From JBAXLO01 sp037134755 (GTDB taxonomy: Bacteria; Bacteroidota; Bacteroidia; Bacteroidales; JACABE01), in the NCBI GenBank assembly GCA_037134755.1, contig JBAXLO010000006.1, positions 1 through 44,689 on the forward strand: DNA of 44,689 nt, read 5' to 3'. The translations under genes were made by a program, and so were the position numbers. The stretch's first letter is position 1. Each line of letters opens with the position of its first letter. A model generated the notes under the pieces. The model was not told where the DNA came from and did no database searches. It saw only the letters and a list, made by a program, of their open reading frames with translations. Of the stretch, positions 35,738 to 43,509 are shown piece after piece.

Positions 35738-37024
35738 TTAGTTTTGAATTGCTCTTATATAAACATCTTTTACCATTGCTGCTGCACTATCCCATTTCAT
35801 AGTGTCAACTTCTTCTTTACCATATCTTATAAACATCCTTGACAAAGCATCATAATGTAATAAACCATATATAGCATCAGCCATTGCATCTATATCCCAA
35901 AAGTCAATTTTTAAAGCATATTTAAGCACTTCTGATACTCCTGACTGTTTTGATATTACTACAGGGACATTTGAACGCATCGCTTCTAAAGGAGAAATAC
36001 CAAAAGGTTCTGAAACTGATGGCATGACATAAACATCACTCATAGAAAACATTTTATCAACATTTTCTGCATCAAGAAAGCCTGTAAAGTGAAAATTCTT
36101 AGAAATTCTTAATTGAGCTACACGTCTTATCATTCTATTAAGCATATCACCTGATCCAGCCATAACAAACCTGACATTTTTGTCTTTTTGCAAAACTTTA
36201 TATGCAGCTTCCACAAAATAATCAGGACCTTTTTGAAATGTTACCCTCCCTAAGAATGTAACTATTTTTTCTTTCACATGTTTTTCTTCGTATGAATATC
36301 CAGGTCTGGAAGTTGGTTCTACAGCATTGTGAACTGTTACCACTTTATCTGCATCTATACCATATCTTTCAATAATAATATTTCTGGTTAGATTACTAAC
36401 TGCAATAATTAAATCTGCTTTTTCCATGCCCAATCTTTCAATATCATATACATTCTGATTGATATTTTCACCGGAACGATCAAACTCGGTAGCATGAACG
36501 TGAATTATTAAAGGTTTGCCACTTATTTTTTTTGCAGCAATTCCTGCAGGATATGTAAGCCAATCATGCGCATGTATTACATCAAAATCATTTTTGTATG
36601 CAATAGTTGATGCAACCAATGCATATCTTTGAACTTCTTCCATAAGGTTTTGACCATACTTTCCAGAGAATTCATAATATTTACTAAAGATAGAATCATA
36701 TTCTGATTTGCCGGTTTCTCGAGTATAATTTATGATATCATAGAACTGTTCGGGAGTATTATAAGGAATTAGATTTGAACCTACTTCAATATATGAAATG
36801 TCTTCCCAATGATCCTTATATAATGCTGTTCTGACATCTACAGGTATTTCACTTGCATTTAAAAGTCTTACTGCTTGTTGATTTTCGTCACCATAAGCTT
36901 TTGGAACAACAAATATTACTTGTACACCCTGATGAAGGAGTCCTTTTGTTAAACCAAAACATGCAGTTCCTAATCCTCCGGTTATATGAGGTGGGAATTC
37001 CCAACCAAACATTAATACCTTCAT
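35738..37024 (-). CDS. Glycosyltransferase family 4, glycogen-cluster type
   Basis: 428 aa. A GT-B retaining glycosyltransferase. The N-terminus is FGWEFPPHITGGLGTACFGL, containing the GGLG loop that binds the donor, followed by HAHDWLTYPAGIAAKK. The C-terminal lobe has TFLGRVTFQKGPDYFVEAA and SEPFGISPLEAMRSNVPV with the E-x7-E pair Glu339/Glu347. The length is typical for GT4. It is flanked by the debranching enzyme (48 bp upstream) and the GH57 enzyme (35 bp downstream), the arrangement seen in other Bacteroidota glycogen clusters, which points to alpha-glucan synthesis or remodelling. Donor sugar and acceptor are not known from sequence. Confidence 0.9.
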   Translation of the reverse strand: MKVLMFGWEFPPHITGGLGTACFGLTKGLLHQGVQVIFVVPKAYGDENQQAVRLLNASEIPVDVRTALYKDHWEDISYIEVGSNLIPYNTPEQFYDIINYTRETGKSEYDSIFSKYYEFSGKYGQNLMEEVQRYALVASTIAYKNDFDVIHAHDWLTYPAGIAAKKISGKPLIIHVHATEFDRSGENINQNVYDIERLGMEKADLIIAVSNLTRNIIIERYGIDADKVVTVHNAVEPTSRPGYSYEEKHVKEKIVTFLGRVTFQKGPDYFVEAAYKVLQKDKNVRFVMAGSGDMLNRMIRRVAQLRISKNFHFTGFLDAENVDKMFSMSDVYVMPSVSEPFGISPLEAMRSNVPVVISKQSGVSEVLKYALKIDFWDIDAMADAIYGLLHYDALSRMFIRYGKEEVDTMKWDSAAAMVKDVYIRAIQN

Positions 37025-37072
37025 AATTTAGTAATTATATTTGTTTTAATACTGTTTTTATTCAATAAAATA

Positions 37073-39031
37073 TTAATTTTTAGGCAATTTTTCATATTTA
37101 TCTATTAGCCATTTAATACGAAGTAATTCTGACACACTCCAAGCTTGAGAAATAGTTCCTCCAGCTTTATGCGGAGGATTTCCATCATAAACTTCGGAAA
37201 TGCTTGCAATACCATGTTCTTTCATTACAGGTTCAAAACCTTCGTAAATATTTTTTACAAATGAGAGTCCACTTCTTCCATGAATTTTAAGATAAGCTTC
37301 AATAAAATGCCCTAATAACCATGGCCAAACAGTTCCTTGATGATAAGCATTGTCTCTTTCTTCCTGACTGCCGAAATAGATATCTTTATAGTCAGGTGAG
37401 TTAGGTGATAAAGTTCTTAAACCTCTTGGTGTTAATAATTCCTTTCTAATAGTCTCAAGAATCAATTGTCTTATTTTTTCGCTTAAAGGCATATAAGGTA
37501 AGGATGCTGCAAACACCATATTCGGTCTTATGCTAAAATCTTTATATTCTCCATTAACATAATCGGCTAGATAACCAATATCTTTACTCCAAAATGTATT
37601 TTTAAATGATGTTGGAATTTCCTCTGAAAGAGATTTCCAATTATTTACAAATTCCTTGTCTTTTGCAAGTTTAGCTACCTCAATACTGAACATAATAGCA
37701 TTATACCATAAAGCATTTATCTCTACATTCATTCCTGTACGAGGTGTAACCGGTTTGCCATTTACTATTGCGTCCATCCAAGTTAATGCTTTGCCCGGTT
37801 CTCCAGCAAAGATCATTCCGTTCTCTAACATTTTTATGTTATGCAAAGTTCCATTTCGGAATCCTTCTAGAATTGAACGCATTTTGCTTCCGTATTCTTT
37901 CCAGATTAACTCTTTAGTATTTGTAAATTCAGCGTATTGTTGTAATGACCAGAAGAACCATAAAGGAGCATCCACAGAATTATATGCGGAATTAGCACCT
38001 TCGCCTATATTAGGAAATAATGGACCGTTCATTTCCTGAACCATTGTATCTATTACAGCTTTGCAGGTTTTATAATCTCCTGTTACTAATGTTAAGCCCG
38101 GCAAAGAAATAAATGTATCTCTTCCCCATCTTCCAAACCAAGGAAATCCTGCAATTACTTCAGTTTTCTTTCCTTTCTTAACAATAAATTGCTGAGCAGC
38201 ATTTTTTAAACAATTCTCAAAATTATCTCTAGGAATTCTTTTTGCAGTTTCATTATTATATAATCTTTTTAAAGATGTTGGGCTTACTTCTTCAATACCT
38301 ACTGAAAAATAAATACTTTCTCCTTTTGCAATATCAATTTCAAAGAAACCTGGTACATAAAGATCTTCTTGATAATCATAACCTCTTTCTTTTTCCTGTT
38401 GATACTCTATATTGTAATACCAGTCAGGTACGTGGATATATTGAGCTTCTTTAGAAAATTGCATATAAATATGTGAGTATCCTTGATACATTTGCATCTT
38501 AACTCCATTATTTATTGCTTCATATCTTTTATCAACATCATTATTTGCTTTTGAAAGTTTATGAATATTTCGGAAAGCTAAAAATGGTTTAATTTTTAAT
38601 TTAGTAGGTGAATGAGCATCTAATAAAGTGTATCTGACAATAACTCTGTCTTCTTTTTGCGAAAAAAGAAGTTCTCTTTCTAAAATAACACCTCCAACTC
38701 TATAAGTAATAATAGGGATAGGTTCCGTAACGAAACTTTCGAGGTATTTATGACCTTTTGGGTAATATTTTTCATCAGGATATTTATGAATACTCAAATT
38801 AAATTGAGCATCGTTTTGTATAATAGTTTCGTCAATTGAAGATAAAAGTATATGGTTTTCTCCATCAATTGCAGGTTGTGGGACTACTAAAAACCCATGA
38901 TATTTTCGTGTATTACAATTTATAATAGTGCTACTTGCATAAGAACCTGCCCGGTTTGATCTGATTACTTCTCTATTTAATGAAAACTCGAGATTAACCA
39001 ATTGTTCTTTATCAAATTCTATATAGCTCAT
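37073..39031 (-). CDS. Glycogen debranching enzyme (amylo-alpha-1,6-glucosidase)
   Basis: 652 aa, cytoplasmic. The N-terminal beta-sandwich (GDE_N, about 1-260) begins with REVIRSNRAGSYASSTIINC and NTRKYHGFLV, both family hallmarks. The C-terminal (alpha/alpha)6 barrel (GDE_C, GH133-like) has FPWFGRWGRDTFISLPGL with Asp305, then ALTWMDAIVNGKPVTPRTG, and DNAYHQGTVWPWLLGHFIEA near the end. It removes alpha-1,6 branches from glycogen or related alpha-glucans. It is the first gene of the five-gene minus-strand operon; a TAATTTTG promoter element lies 77 bp upstream. Confidence 0.94.
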   Translation of the reverse strand: MSYIEFDKEQLVNLEFSLNREVIRSNRAGSYASSTIINCNTRKYHGFLVVPQPAIDGENHILLSSIDETIIQNDAQFNLSIHKYPDEKYYPKGHKYLESFVTEPIPIITYRVGGVILERELLFSQKEDRVIVRYTLLDAHSPTKLKIKPFLAFRNIHKLSKANNDVDKRYEAINNGVKMQMYQGYSHIYMQFSKEAQYIHVPDWYYNIEYQQEKERGYDYQEDLYVPGFFEIDIAKGESIYFSVGIEEVSPTSLKRLYNNETAKRIPRDNFENCLKNAAQQFIVKKGKKTEVIAGFPWFGRWGRDTFISLPGLTLVTGDYKTCKAVIDTMVQEMNGPLFPNIGEGANSAYNSVDAPLWFFWSLQQYAEFTNTKELIWKEYGSKMRSILEGFRNGTLHNIKMLENGMIFAGEPGKALTWMDAIVNGKPVTPRTGMNVEINALWYNAIMFSIEVAKLAKDKEFVNNWKSLSEEIPTSFKNTFWSKDIGYLADYVNGEYKDFSIRPNMVFAASLPYMPLSEKIRQLILETIRKELLTPRGLRTLSPNSPDYKDIYFGSQEERDNAYHQGTVWPWLLGHFIEAYLKIHGRSGLSFVKNIYEGFEPVMKEHGIASISEVYDGNPPHKAGGTISQAWSVSELLRIKWLIDKYEKLPKN

Positions 39032-39107
39032 AAATATTTATTTATAACAATATTTTCTTTAATTTTTTATTTAATATTTATCTTTATTTTCAAGCTGCTA
39101 AATTACA

Positions 39108-39115
39108 CAAAATTA
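39108..39115 (-). promoter_or_regulatory. -7 promoter element (TAATTTTG) for the glycogen operon
   Basis: The minus strand reads TAATTTTG, matching TAnnTTTG, 77 bp before the debranching enzyme start. No clear -33 TTG. The intergenic region 39032-39385 is otherwise AT-rich and holds the divergent promoter at 39359. Confidence 0.5.
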
Positions 39116-39358
39116 ATGGAAGTATTTATTAATTAATAATAAATTAATGTAATTTCTTTTAATTATAATTCTTGAAAAATAAAAAGATAGTCTGTTTATC
39201 AATAATAACATAGTTATTATTATACTTTCTTAAATGATTTTCTTTACTATTAACAATCAATTTAACTTTTTTCCTTTAGAATTATTGTTTTTATTTTGAA
39301 ATAAATTAAAAATTGAATAATAAATTCTTAAAAATAACGTATTTTCAATAACAATTTA

Positions 39359-39366
39359 TAATTTTG
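39359..39366 (+). promoter_or_regulatory. -7 promoter element (TAATTTTG) for the beta-helix lipoprotein
   Basis: TAATTTTG lies 20 bp before the ATG at 39386. A transcript starting about 7 bp after it would begin at or past the in-frame TTG at 39371, which supports the ATG at 39386 as the real start. Confidence 0.55.
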
Positions 39367-39385
39367 GCAATTGAAATTTTATAAT

Positions 39386-40861
39386 ATGATTAAAAGAATC
39401 TTTTTGCGATTCGTACCTTTAATGTTTGTATTGTTAATGTTATCAAGTGTTATTTTTTCGTGTAGAAAAGATAGTGCAATAACAACTGATAAGGCTGCTA
39501 AGTTAAACTTCTCGGCTGATACTGTTATTTTTGATACTGTATTTACTACTATGGGTTCCATCACAAAACAGTTGATGATTCATAATAATAACAGTCAAAA
39601 GATAAGTATTTCATCAATTAAATTAGGCAAAGGAGCGGCTTCGATGTTTAGAATTAATGTTGATGGAACTGCTGCTCTTGAAGTTAATAATGTGGAGATT
39701 GCAGCTCACGATAGCATGTTTATTTTTGTAAAAGTAACTATAAATCCAAATAACCAGTCGAATCCCCTTATCGTAACTGATTCCATTGTTTTTGTTACCA
39801 ATAGTAACATACAAAATGTTCAATTGGTAGCTTGGGGACAAGATGCATACTATCATGTGCCTAATCATAAAATAATTTTCACTGATGGGTCTTCTCTTTC
39901 TTATTCCATAGCAGATTGTACTGTTCCATGGGCTACTGATAAGCCTCATGTTATTTATGGCTATTGTGTGGTGGATTCTGCAACAACTCTTACTTTGCAA
40001 TCGGGAACTAAGCTCTATTTTGCTCCTAACTCAGTTTTGTGGGTGTATGATTATGGTACTTTAAAGGTTTATGGTAATCAAAACAATATAGTGTCGTTCC
40101 AAGGTACAAGATTGGATGCTTATTACAAAGATTTGCCCGGACAATGGGGTAAAATTTGGCTGTCGGCAGGAAGTAGGGACAACGAAATAAATTACGCCTT
40201 AATTAAGAATGGAAATATAGGTATTCAGGCTGATACTAATGTAAATAGTAATCCAACTGTGATTATTAACAATACTATTATTGATAATATGAGTGTGGCG
40301 GGTATTTATGCTCAGGGGGCTAAAATTAATGCTACTAATACTGTGGTTTCTAATAGTGGACAATATAGTATAGTGTTGTCGATAGGAGGGGATTATAATT
40401 TTTATCAATGTACTATCGGAAACTTCTGGAGTTATAGTAGCAGGCAAACTTCTTCGGTTGTTCTCAATAATTATTATAAAGATAATAATGATGTTATACA
40501 TGTGCGACCGCTTACCAATGCTACCTTTGGCGATTGTATTATTTATGGTAATAATGAGGAAGAATTATTGCTGGATCAATATCCGGGAAGCATTTTTGTG
40601 TATAAATTTGATCATTGTTTACTTAAAACTCAGAATAATACAAGTAATCCTGCCTTTTTTAATACTTGTAAGATAAATATGGATCCAATCTTTAAGAATG
40701 CTTATGCAACTCCTGCTGATTTAAGTTTATCTGATTTATCGCCTGCAATAGGGGCAGGAAGTATAAACTGGTCAAATTATGCACCTACTGGTGATATAAA
40801 AGACAAACCATGGCAAAATCCTCCAAGTATTGGAGCTTATGAAAAGGGTTCTAAAAAATAA
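39386..40861 (+). CDS. Right-handed beta-helix lipoprotein (choice-of-anchor Q-like C-terminus)
   Basis: 491 aa from the ATG at 39386. The N-terminus is a lipoprotein signal peptide with lipobox VIFSC (Cys26), so the protein is membrane-anchored after export. Residues about 35-155 form an Ig-like beta domain (DTVFTTMGSITKQLMIHNNN; SIKLGKGAASMFRINVDG). The remainder is a parallel beta-helix with repeated short strands such as LTLQSGTKLYFAPNSVLWVY and PTVIINNTIIDNMSVAGIYA. The end, LSLSDLSPAIGAGSIN followed by DIKDKPWQNPPSIGAYE, is the SPAIGAG...P.IGAYE pattern of choice-of-anchor Q proteins. Such helices often bind or cleave polysaccharides, but no catalytic residues are identifiable. It is monocistronic, divergent from the glycogen operon and closed by a strong terminator. 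Confidence 0.88.
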   Translation: MIKRIFLRFVPLMFVLLMLSSVIFSCRKDSAITTDKAAKLNFSADTVIFDTVFTTMGSITKQLMIHNNNSQKISISSIKLGKGAASMFRINVDGTAALEVNNVEIAAHDSMFIFVKVTINPNNQSNPLIVTDSIVFVTNSNIQNVQLVAWGQDAYYHVPNHKIIFTDGSSLSYSIADCTVPWATDKPHVIYGYCVVDSATTLTLQSGTKLYFAPNSVLWVYDYGTLKVYGNQNNIVSFQGTRLDAYYKDLPGQWGKIWLSAGSRDNEINYALIKNGNIGIQADTNVNSNPTVIINNTIIDNMSVAGIYAQGAKINATNTVVSNSGQYSIVLSIGGDYNFYQCTIGNFWSYSSRQTSSVVLNNYYKDNNDVIHVRPLTNATFGDCIIYGNNEEELLLDQYPGSIFVYKFDHCLLKTQNNTSNPAFFNTCKINMDPIFKNAYATPADLSLSDLSPAIGAGSINWSNYAPTGDIKDKPWQNPPSIGAYEKGSKK

Positions 40862-40891
40862 TTATGAATTATGAATTATTAATTATGAATG
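40860..40891. repeat. AATTATG/TTAATTATGAA short repeats after the beta-helix gene
   Basis: AATTATGAATTATGAATTAT followed by TAATTATGAATG gives three direct copies of AATTATGAA and a TTAATTAA-like dyad. It is a low-complexity element of the sort common between Bacteroidota genes. Confidence 0.4.
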
Positions 40892-40961
40892 AATCCAAAA
40901 GAAAGGCTTTTAGGTGTTTAGTTGTTTAGGCTTCTAGGAAATTTCTTTAAAATAGATTACA

Positions 40962-41002
40962 AAACATAAAAGGCTGCTAATATATGGCAGCCTTTTATGT
41001 TT
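40962..41002. terminator. Bidirectional terminator with a perfect 16-bp stem
   Basis: Arms 40962-40977 and 40987-41002 (AAACATAAAAGGCTGC and its exact complement) enclose a 9-nt loop. A-rich and T-rich ends serve both strands. It closes the beta-helix gene and the convergent XRE gene, 20 bp from the latter's stop. Confidence 0.9.
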
Positions 41003-41022
41003 ATTAGAGTTAATATTTATTT

Positions 41023-41319
41023 TTATGAGTTCATAAGTTCAATATTGAAGTTTAGTTTTATATTTAAAGCTCTAAATATCTTCAAAATGGTTTCGAATCT
41101 TGCATTAGTCAAACTATGTTCTATTTTTGAGATTTGTGCTTTTTTTACTCCAACAAGTTCGCCTAGCTGTTCTTGAGTCATGTTTTTTTCTTTACGAATT
41201 TGTTTTATTGTCTCGGCTAATATTTCTAATTGAAGTTCGTTTTCGAATATTTCTCTCTTTTCTGAGCCTCTTTTGCCGATATGTTTATCTGTAATTTCTT
41301 CTAAACTTTTTTTTTTCAT
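41023..41319 (-). CDS. XRE-family DNA-binding protein, HigA-like
   Basis: 98 aa. Residues about 38-90 are an HTH_3 domain: IRKEKNMTQEQLGELVGVKK with recognition helix KAQISKIEHSLTNARF, followed by LKIFRALNIKLNFNIEL, the ending seen in HigA-type antitoxins. The N-terminal 35 residues are basic and include IGKRGSEKREIFENEL, also typical of that group. No toxin gene is found beside it: the region upstream holds no suitable frame, so it is either a solitary regulator or an orphan antitoxin. It is divergent from the EcoRV-like restriction gene 335 bp away, so it could control that system in the manner of a C protein, but it is not a close match to short C proteins. An inverted repeat at 41426-41458 is a possible operator. 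Confidence 0.85.
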   Translation of the reverse strand: MKKKSLEEITDKHIGKRGSEKREIFENELQLEILAETIKQIRKEKNMTQEQLGELVGVKKAQISKIEHSLTNARFETILKIFRALNIKLNFNIELMNS

Positions 41320-41425
41320 TTTAGATGTTATTATGCATATTTTTAAACAGTTTTAATTAATTATAGTTCTATTTAAATTCATTTTATAATTTATTAAGGT
41401 GAGGTGACTTATTTTTTGTAAAATT

Positions 41426-41458
41426 ACTAAATATTTCTCAGTCCTATTAGTATTTAGT
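41426..41458. promoter_or_regulatory. Inverted repeat ACTAAATA...TATTTAGT, possible operator
   Basis: Perfect 8-bp arms at 41426-41433 and 41451-41458 with a 17-bp spacer, between the XRE gene and the plus-strand promoter at 41473. Position and symmetry fit a site for a dimeric regulator such as the XRE protein. This is inference. Confidence 0.4.
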
Positions 41459-41472
41459 GTTTTTATTTTACC

Positions 41473-41480
41473 TACATTTG
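41473..41480 (+). promoter_or_regulatory. -7 promoter element (TACATTTG) upstream of a truncated signal-peptide ORF
   Basis: TACATTTG matches TAnnTTTG, 20 bp before the ATG at 41500. Its transcript could also run on into the restriction gene at 41655. Confidence 0.45.
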
Positions 41481-41499
41481 CATAAATATTATAGATACC

Positions 41500-41556
41500 A
41501 TGAAAAAACTATACATTATATATATAGCACTCCTTTTTATTATTAGCTTCTCATAA
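41500..41556 (+). pseudogene. 18-residue signal-peptide remnant or leader peptide
   Basis: The frame ATG 41500 to TAA 41554-41556 encodes only MKKLYIIYIALLFIISFS, which looks like the start of an exported protein or lipoprotein and then stops. A -7 promoter element lies 20 bp upstream. It may be the decayed start of a gene displaced by the restriction system, or a leader peptide. No continuation in any frame reaches the next gene. Confidence 0.4.
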
Positions 41557-41642
41557 AACCCTTATAAATACAATTATAATTAGTTTATTTTATAAATTAA
41601 GCTATATTTTATATTTATAAATTAAAAAACCGAAAATAATCG

Positions 41643-41650
41643 TAAATTTG
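41643..41650 (+). promoter_or_regulatory. -7 promoter element (TAAATTTG) abutting the restriction gene start
   Basis: TAAATTTG ends 4 bp before the ATG at 41655, so initiation about 6-7 bp after the element would place the transcript start at or next to the start codon, a leaderless mRNA. Confidence 0.55.
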
Positions 41651-41654
41651 TACA

Positions 41655-42572
41655 ATGAAAAACGCAGAAAATAATACTTATAAAACATTATTTAAGAGTG
41701 AGCTTGATAAGTTTGCTGCAAAACTTAAAGATTATGTTTCAACTGATAATGGAGATTGGGCTGTAAAAGGATTTATAGATATTTATAAAAATATTTATAC
41801 GATTTCGGCAGATACTAAGATTATTTCAAAAATTTTAGAAATACATATCTTTCCTCAGATACTTGAATTCGCTGACAGCATTGGATATAAAATTATGTTA
41901 GCAGAAAAGCAAAATTGGTATCCAGATATTACTTTGATAAATAAAAATAATGAAGATATTAAATTTGCTGTTGATATAAAGACCACTTATAGAGATTCTA
42001 AAACCGGAAAAAATGCTACAGGTTTTACTTTGGGGAGTCATGGTACTTATTTTAAAGAAAGGAACAATCCTAAAAACATTCAGTTCCCTTATGCACAATA
42101 TACCGGGCATTATGTGTTAGGGATTATTTATACAAGAGTTGATGTATCAGATACTATCGAAACTGAAATTTATCAAGTTAAAGAGCTAGATGAGGAATAT
42201 AAACCAAAGAATAATAAGATAGGACAACGTGAAATTACAACTGTAGAAAATTTAAAGTCAATTACTTCGGTTATTAAGGACTTTGATTTCTTTGCAGCCG
42301 AAAAATGGAAGATTGCAAGTGATGGTCAAGGATCCGGTAATACAGCAAACATTGGTTCAATCGTTAATATAGATGATTTAAAGAATGAGAGAGGAACTTT
42401 TAGTAATTTAGGTGAAAATTGGTTTGATGATTATTGGATTAATTATGGGTTAATTACTATGATTAAAGATGATAAGACAATTAAGATAACAAGATTAAAA
42501 GATTATTTAGAATTTAAAAACCGTAAAGATCTTTTAGAACAAATTGCTAAACCAAATACAATAAAGAAATAA
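41655..42572 (+). CDS. Type II restriction endonuclease, EcoRV-like (predicted GATATC)
   Basis: 305 aa. It is recognisably related to EcoRV. The PD-(D/E)xK active site is Pro90-Asp91 (NWYPDITL) and Asp107-Ile-Lys109 (FAVDIKTTY), matching EcoRV Pro73-Asp74 and Asp90-Ile-Lys92. The recognition loop is GSGNTANIGSI (226-236), against GSGNTTNIGSI in EcoRV. Other matching stretches are SADTKIISKILE near residue 51, FTLGSHGTYFKERNNPKNI, GIIYTRV and DDYWINYG. EcoRV is 245 aa; this protein has an N-terminal extension and an insertion between about 165 and 210. It should cleave double-stranded DNA at GATATC, leaving blunt ends, if the loop contacts are kept. The methyltransferase follows after 2 bp. 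A -7 element directly before the ATG suggests a leaderless transcript. Confidence 0.92.
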   Translation: MKNAENNTYKTLFKSELDKFAAKLKDYVSTDNGDWAVKGFIDIYKNIYTISADTKIISKILEIHIFPQILEFADSIGYKIMLAEKQNWYPDITLINKNNEDIKFAVDIKTTYRDSKTGKNATGFTLGSHGTYFKERNNPKNIQFPYAQYTGHYVLGIIYTRVDVSDTIETEIYQVKELDEEYKPKNNKIGQREITTVENLKSITSVIKDFDFFAAEKWKIASDGQGSGNTANIGSIVNIDDLKNERGTFSNLGENWFDDYWINYGLITMIKDDKTIKITRLKDYLEFKNRKDLLEQIAKPNTIKK

Positions 42573-42574
42573 TT

Positions 42575-43498
42575 ATGACGAAAGTATTTATACCACCTAT
42601 TAAAAGTCAAGGCATTAAAACAAAACTTGTTCCTTGGATTATGGATATAGTTCCTAAGAATACAAGTACTTGGATTGAGCCTTTTTTGGGAACAGGTGTA
42701 GTGGCTTTTAATTCGGGGAGCAAAAAGGCTATTCTAAACGATACTAATCCTCATATTATTAACTTTTATAAACAAGTACAAAACAAAACGATAAATGCAC
42801 CATTAATGCGTCAGTATTTGGAAAAAGAAGGCGAACTTTTGCGACATGCTGATAATAATGGTTATGAACATTATTTAAATGTACGCAAAAGATTTAATTC
42901 TGAATTCTCACCTTATGATTTTATTTTCCTTTCGCGTGCCGGATTTAACGGAATGATGAGGTTTGGGAGTAAAGGGAATTGGAACATTCCGTTTTGCAAA
43001 AAACCAGATCGTTTTGCACAAGCTTATGTAACTAAGATAGTAAATCAGCTCGAAAATGTATCTCAGATAATAAAACCCGAACCTGATTGGATGTTTTACA
43101 ATAAATCTTTTGCAGATATTATTCCATTGGCTACCGAAAACGATTTTATATACTGCGATCCCCCTTATTATGGCAGATATGTAGATTATTATAATGGTTG
43201 GACTGAAAAAGACGAAGAATTGTTATTTAATTTATTAAAAGAAACAAAAGCAAAGTTTATACTGTCAACCTGGCATCATAACGATTGGCGAAAGAATGAT
43301 ATGATTGAAAAATACTGGGATAAATTTAATATCATAACAAAAGACCATTTTTACCATTCGGGAGGCAATATAGAGAACCGTAAAACTGTGGTTGAAGCAT
43401 TGGTTTGCAATTTTAATGTTGATAATATTAAAGAACACAACCACGGTGTAAAAGAGAAATCTAACTTAGAACAATTAGATTTGCAATTAACGGATTAG
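42575..43498 (+). CDS. N6-adenine DNA methyltransferase, M.EcoRV-like (predicted GATATC)
   Basis: 307 aa. A Dam-class (alpha group, D12) adenine-N6 methyltransferase. The start FIPPIKSQGIKTKLVPWI resembles M.EcoRV. The AdoMet-binding motif is EPFLGTGVVAF (Phe37-Gly41), motif II is NDTNPH, and the catalytic motif IV is FIYCDPPYYGR (Asp195-Tyr198). FLSRAGFNGMMRFGSKGNWN and FCKKPDRFAQAYVTKIVNQ are the conserved middle blocks. It should methylate the first adenine of GATATC and so protect host DNA from the adjacent endonuclease. Plain Dam (GATC) specificity is less likely because of the EcoRV-type partner and the similarity to M.EcoRV along the whole length. The gene begins 2 bp after the endonuclease stop, so both are made from one transcript. 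Confidence 0.93.
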   Translation: MTKVFIPPIKSQGIKTKLVPWIMDIVPKNTSTWIEPFLGTGVVAFNSGSKKAILNDTNPHIINFYKQVQNKTINAPLMRQYLEKEGELLRHADNNGYEHYLNVRKRFNSEFSPYDFIFLSRAGFNGMMRFGSKGNWNIPFCKKPDRFAQAYVTKIVNQLENVSQIIKPEPDWMFYNKSFADIIPLATENDFIYCDPPYYGRYVDYYNGWTEKDEELLFNLLKETKAKFILSTWHHNDWRKNDMIEKYWDKFNIITKDHFYHSGGNIENRKTVVEALVCNFNVDNIKEHNHGVKEKSNLEQLDLQLTD

Positions 43499-43509
43499 TT
43501 TTGCTCCTT

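Noticed and set aside
39371..39385. TTG at 39371 as the start of the beta-helix lipoprotein
   Set aside because: The -7 element at 39359-39366 would put the transcript start at or past it, and the ATG at 39386 gives a normal lipoprotein signal peptide.
41023..41319. XRE gene as one half of a HigBA toxin-antitoxin pair
   Set aside because: The C-terminus looks HigA-like, but no toxin-sized frame lies upstream or downstream on the same strand. It is kept as a solitary regulator.
42575..43498. Methyltransferase as an orphan Dam (GATC)
   Set aside because: It shares the Dam-class fold, but the endonuclease directly upstream and full-length similarity to M.EcoRV make GATATC the more likely target.
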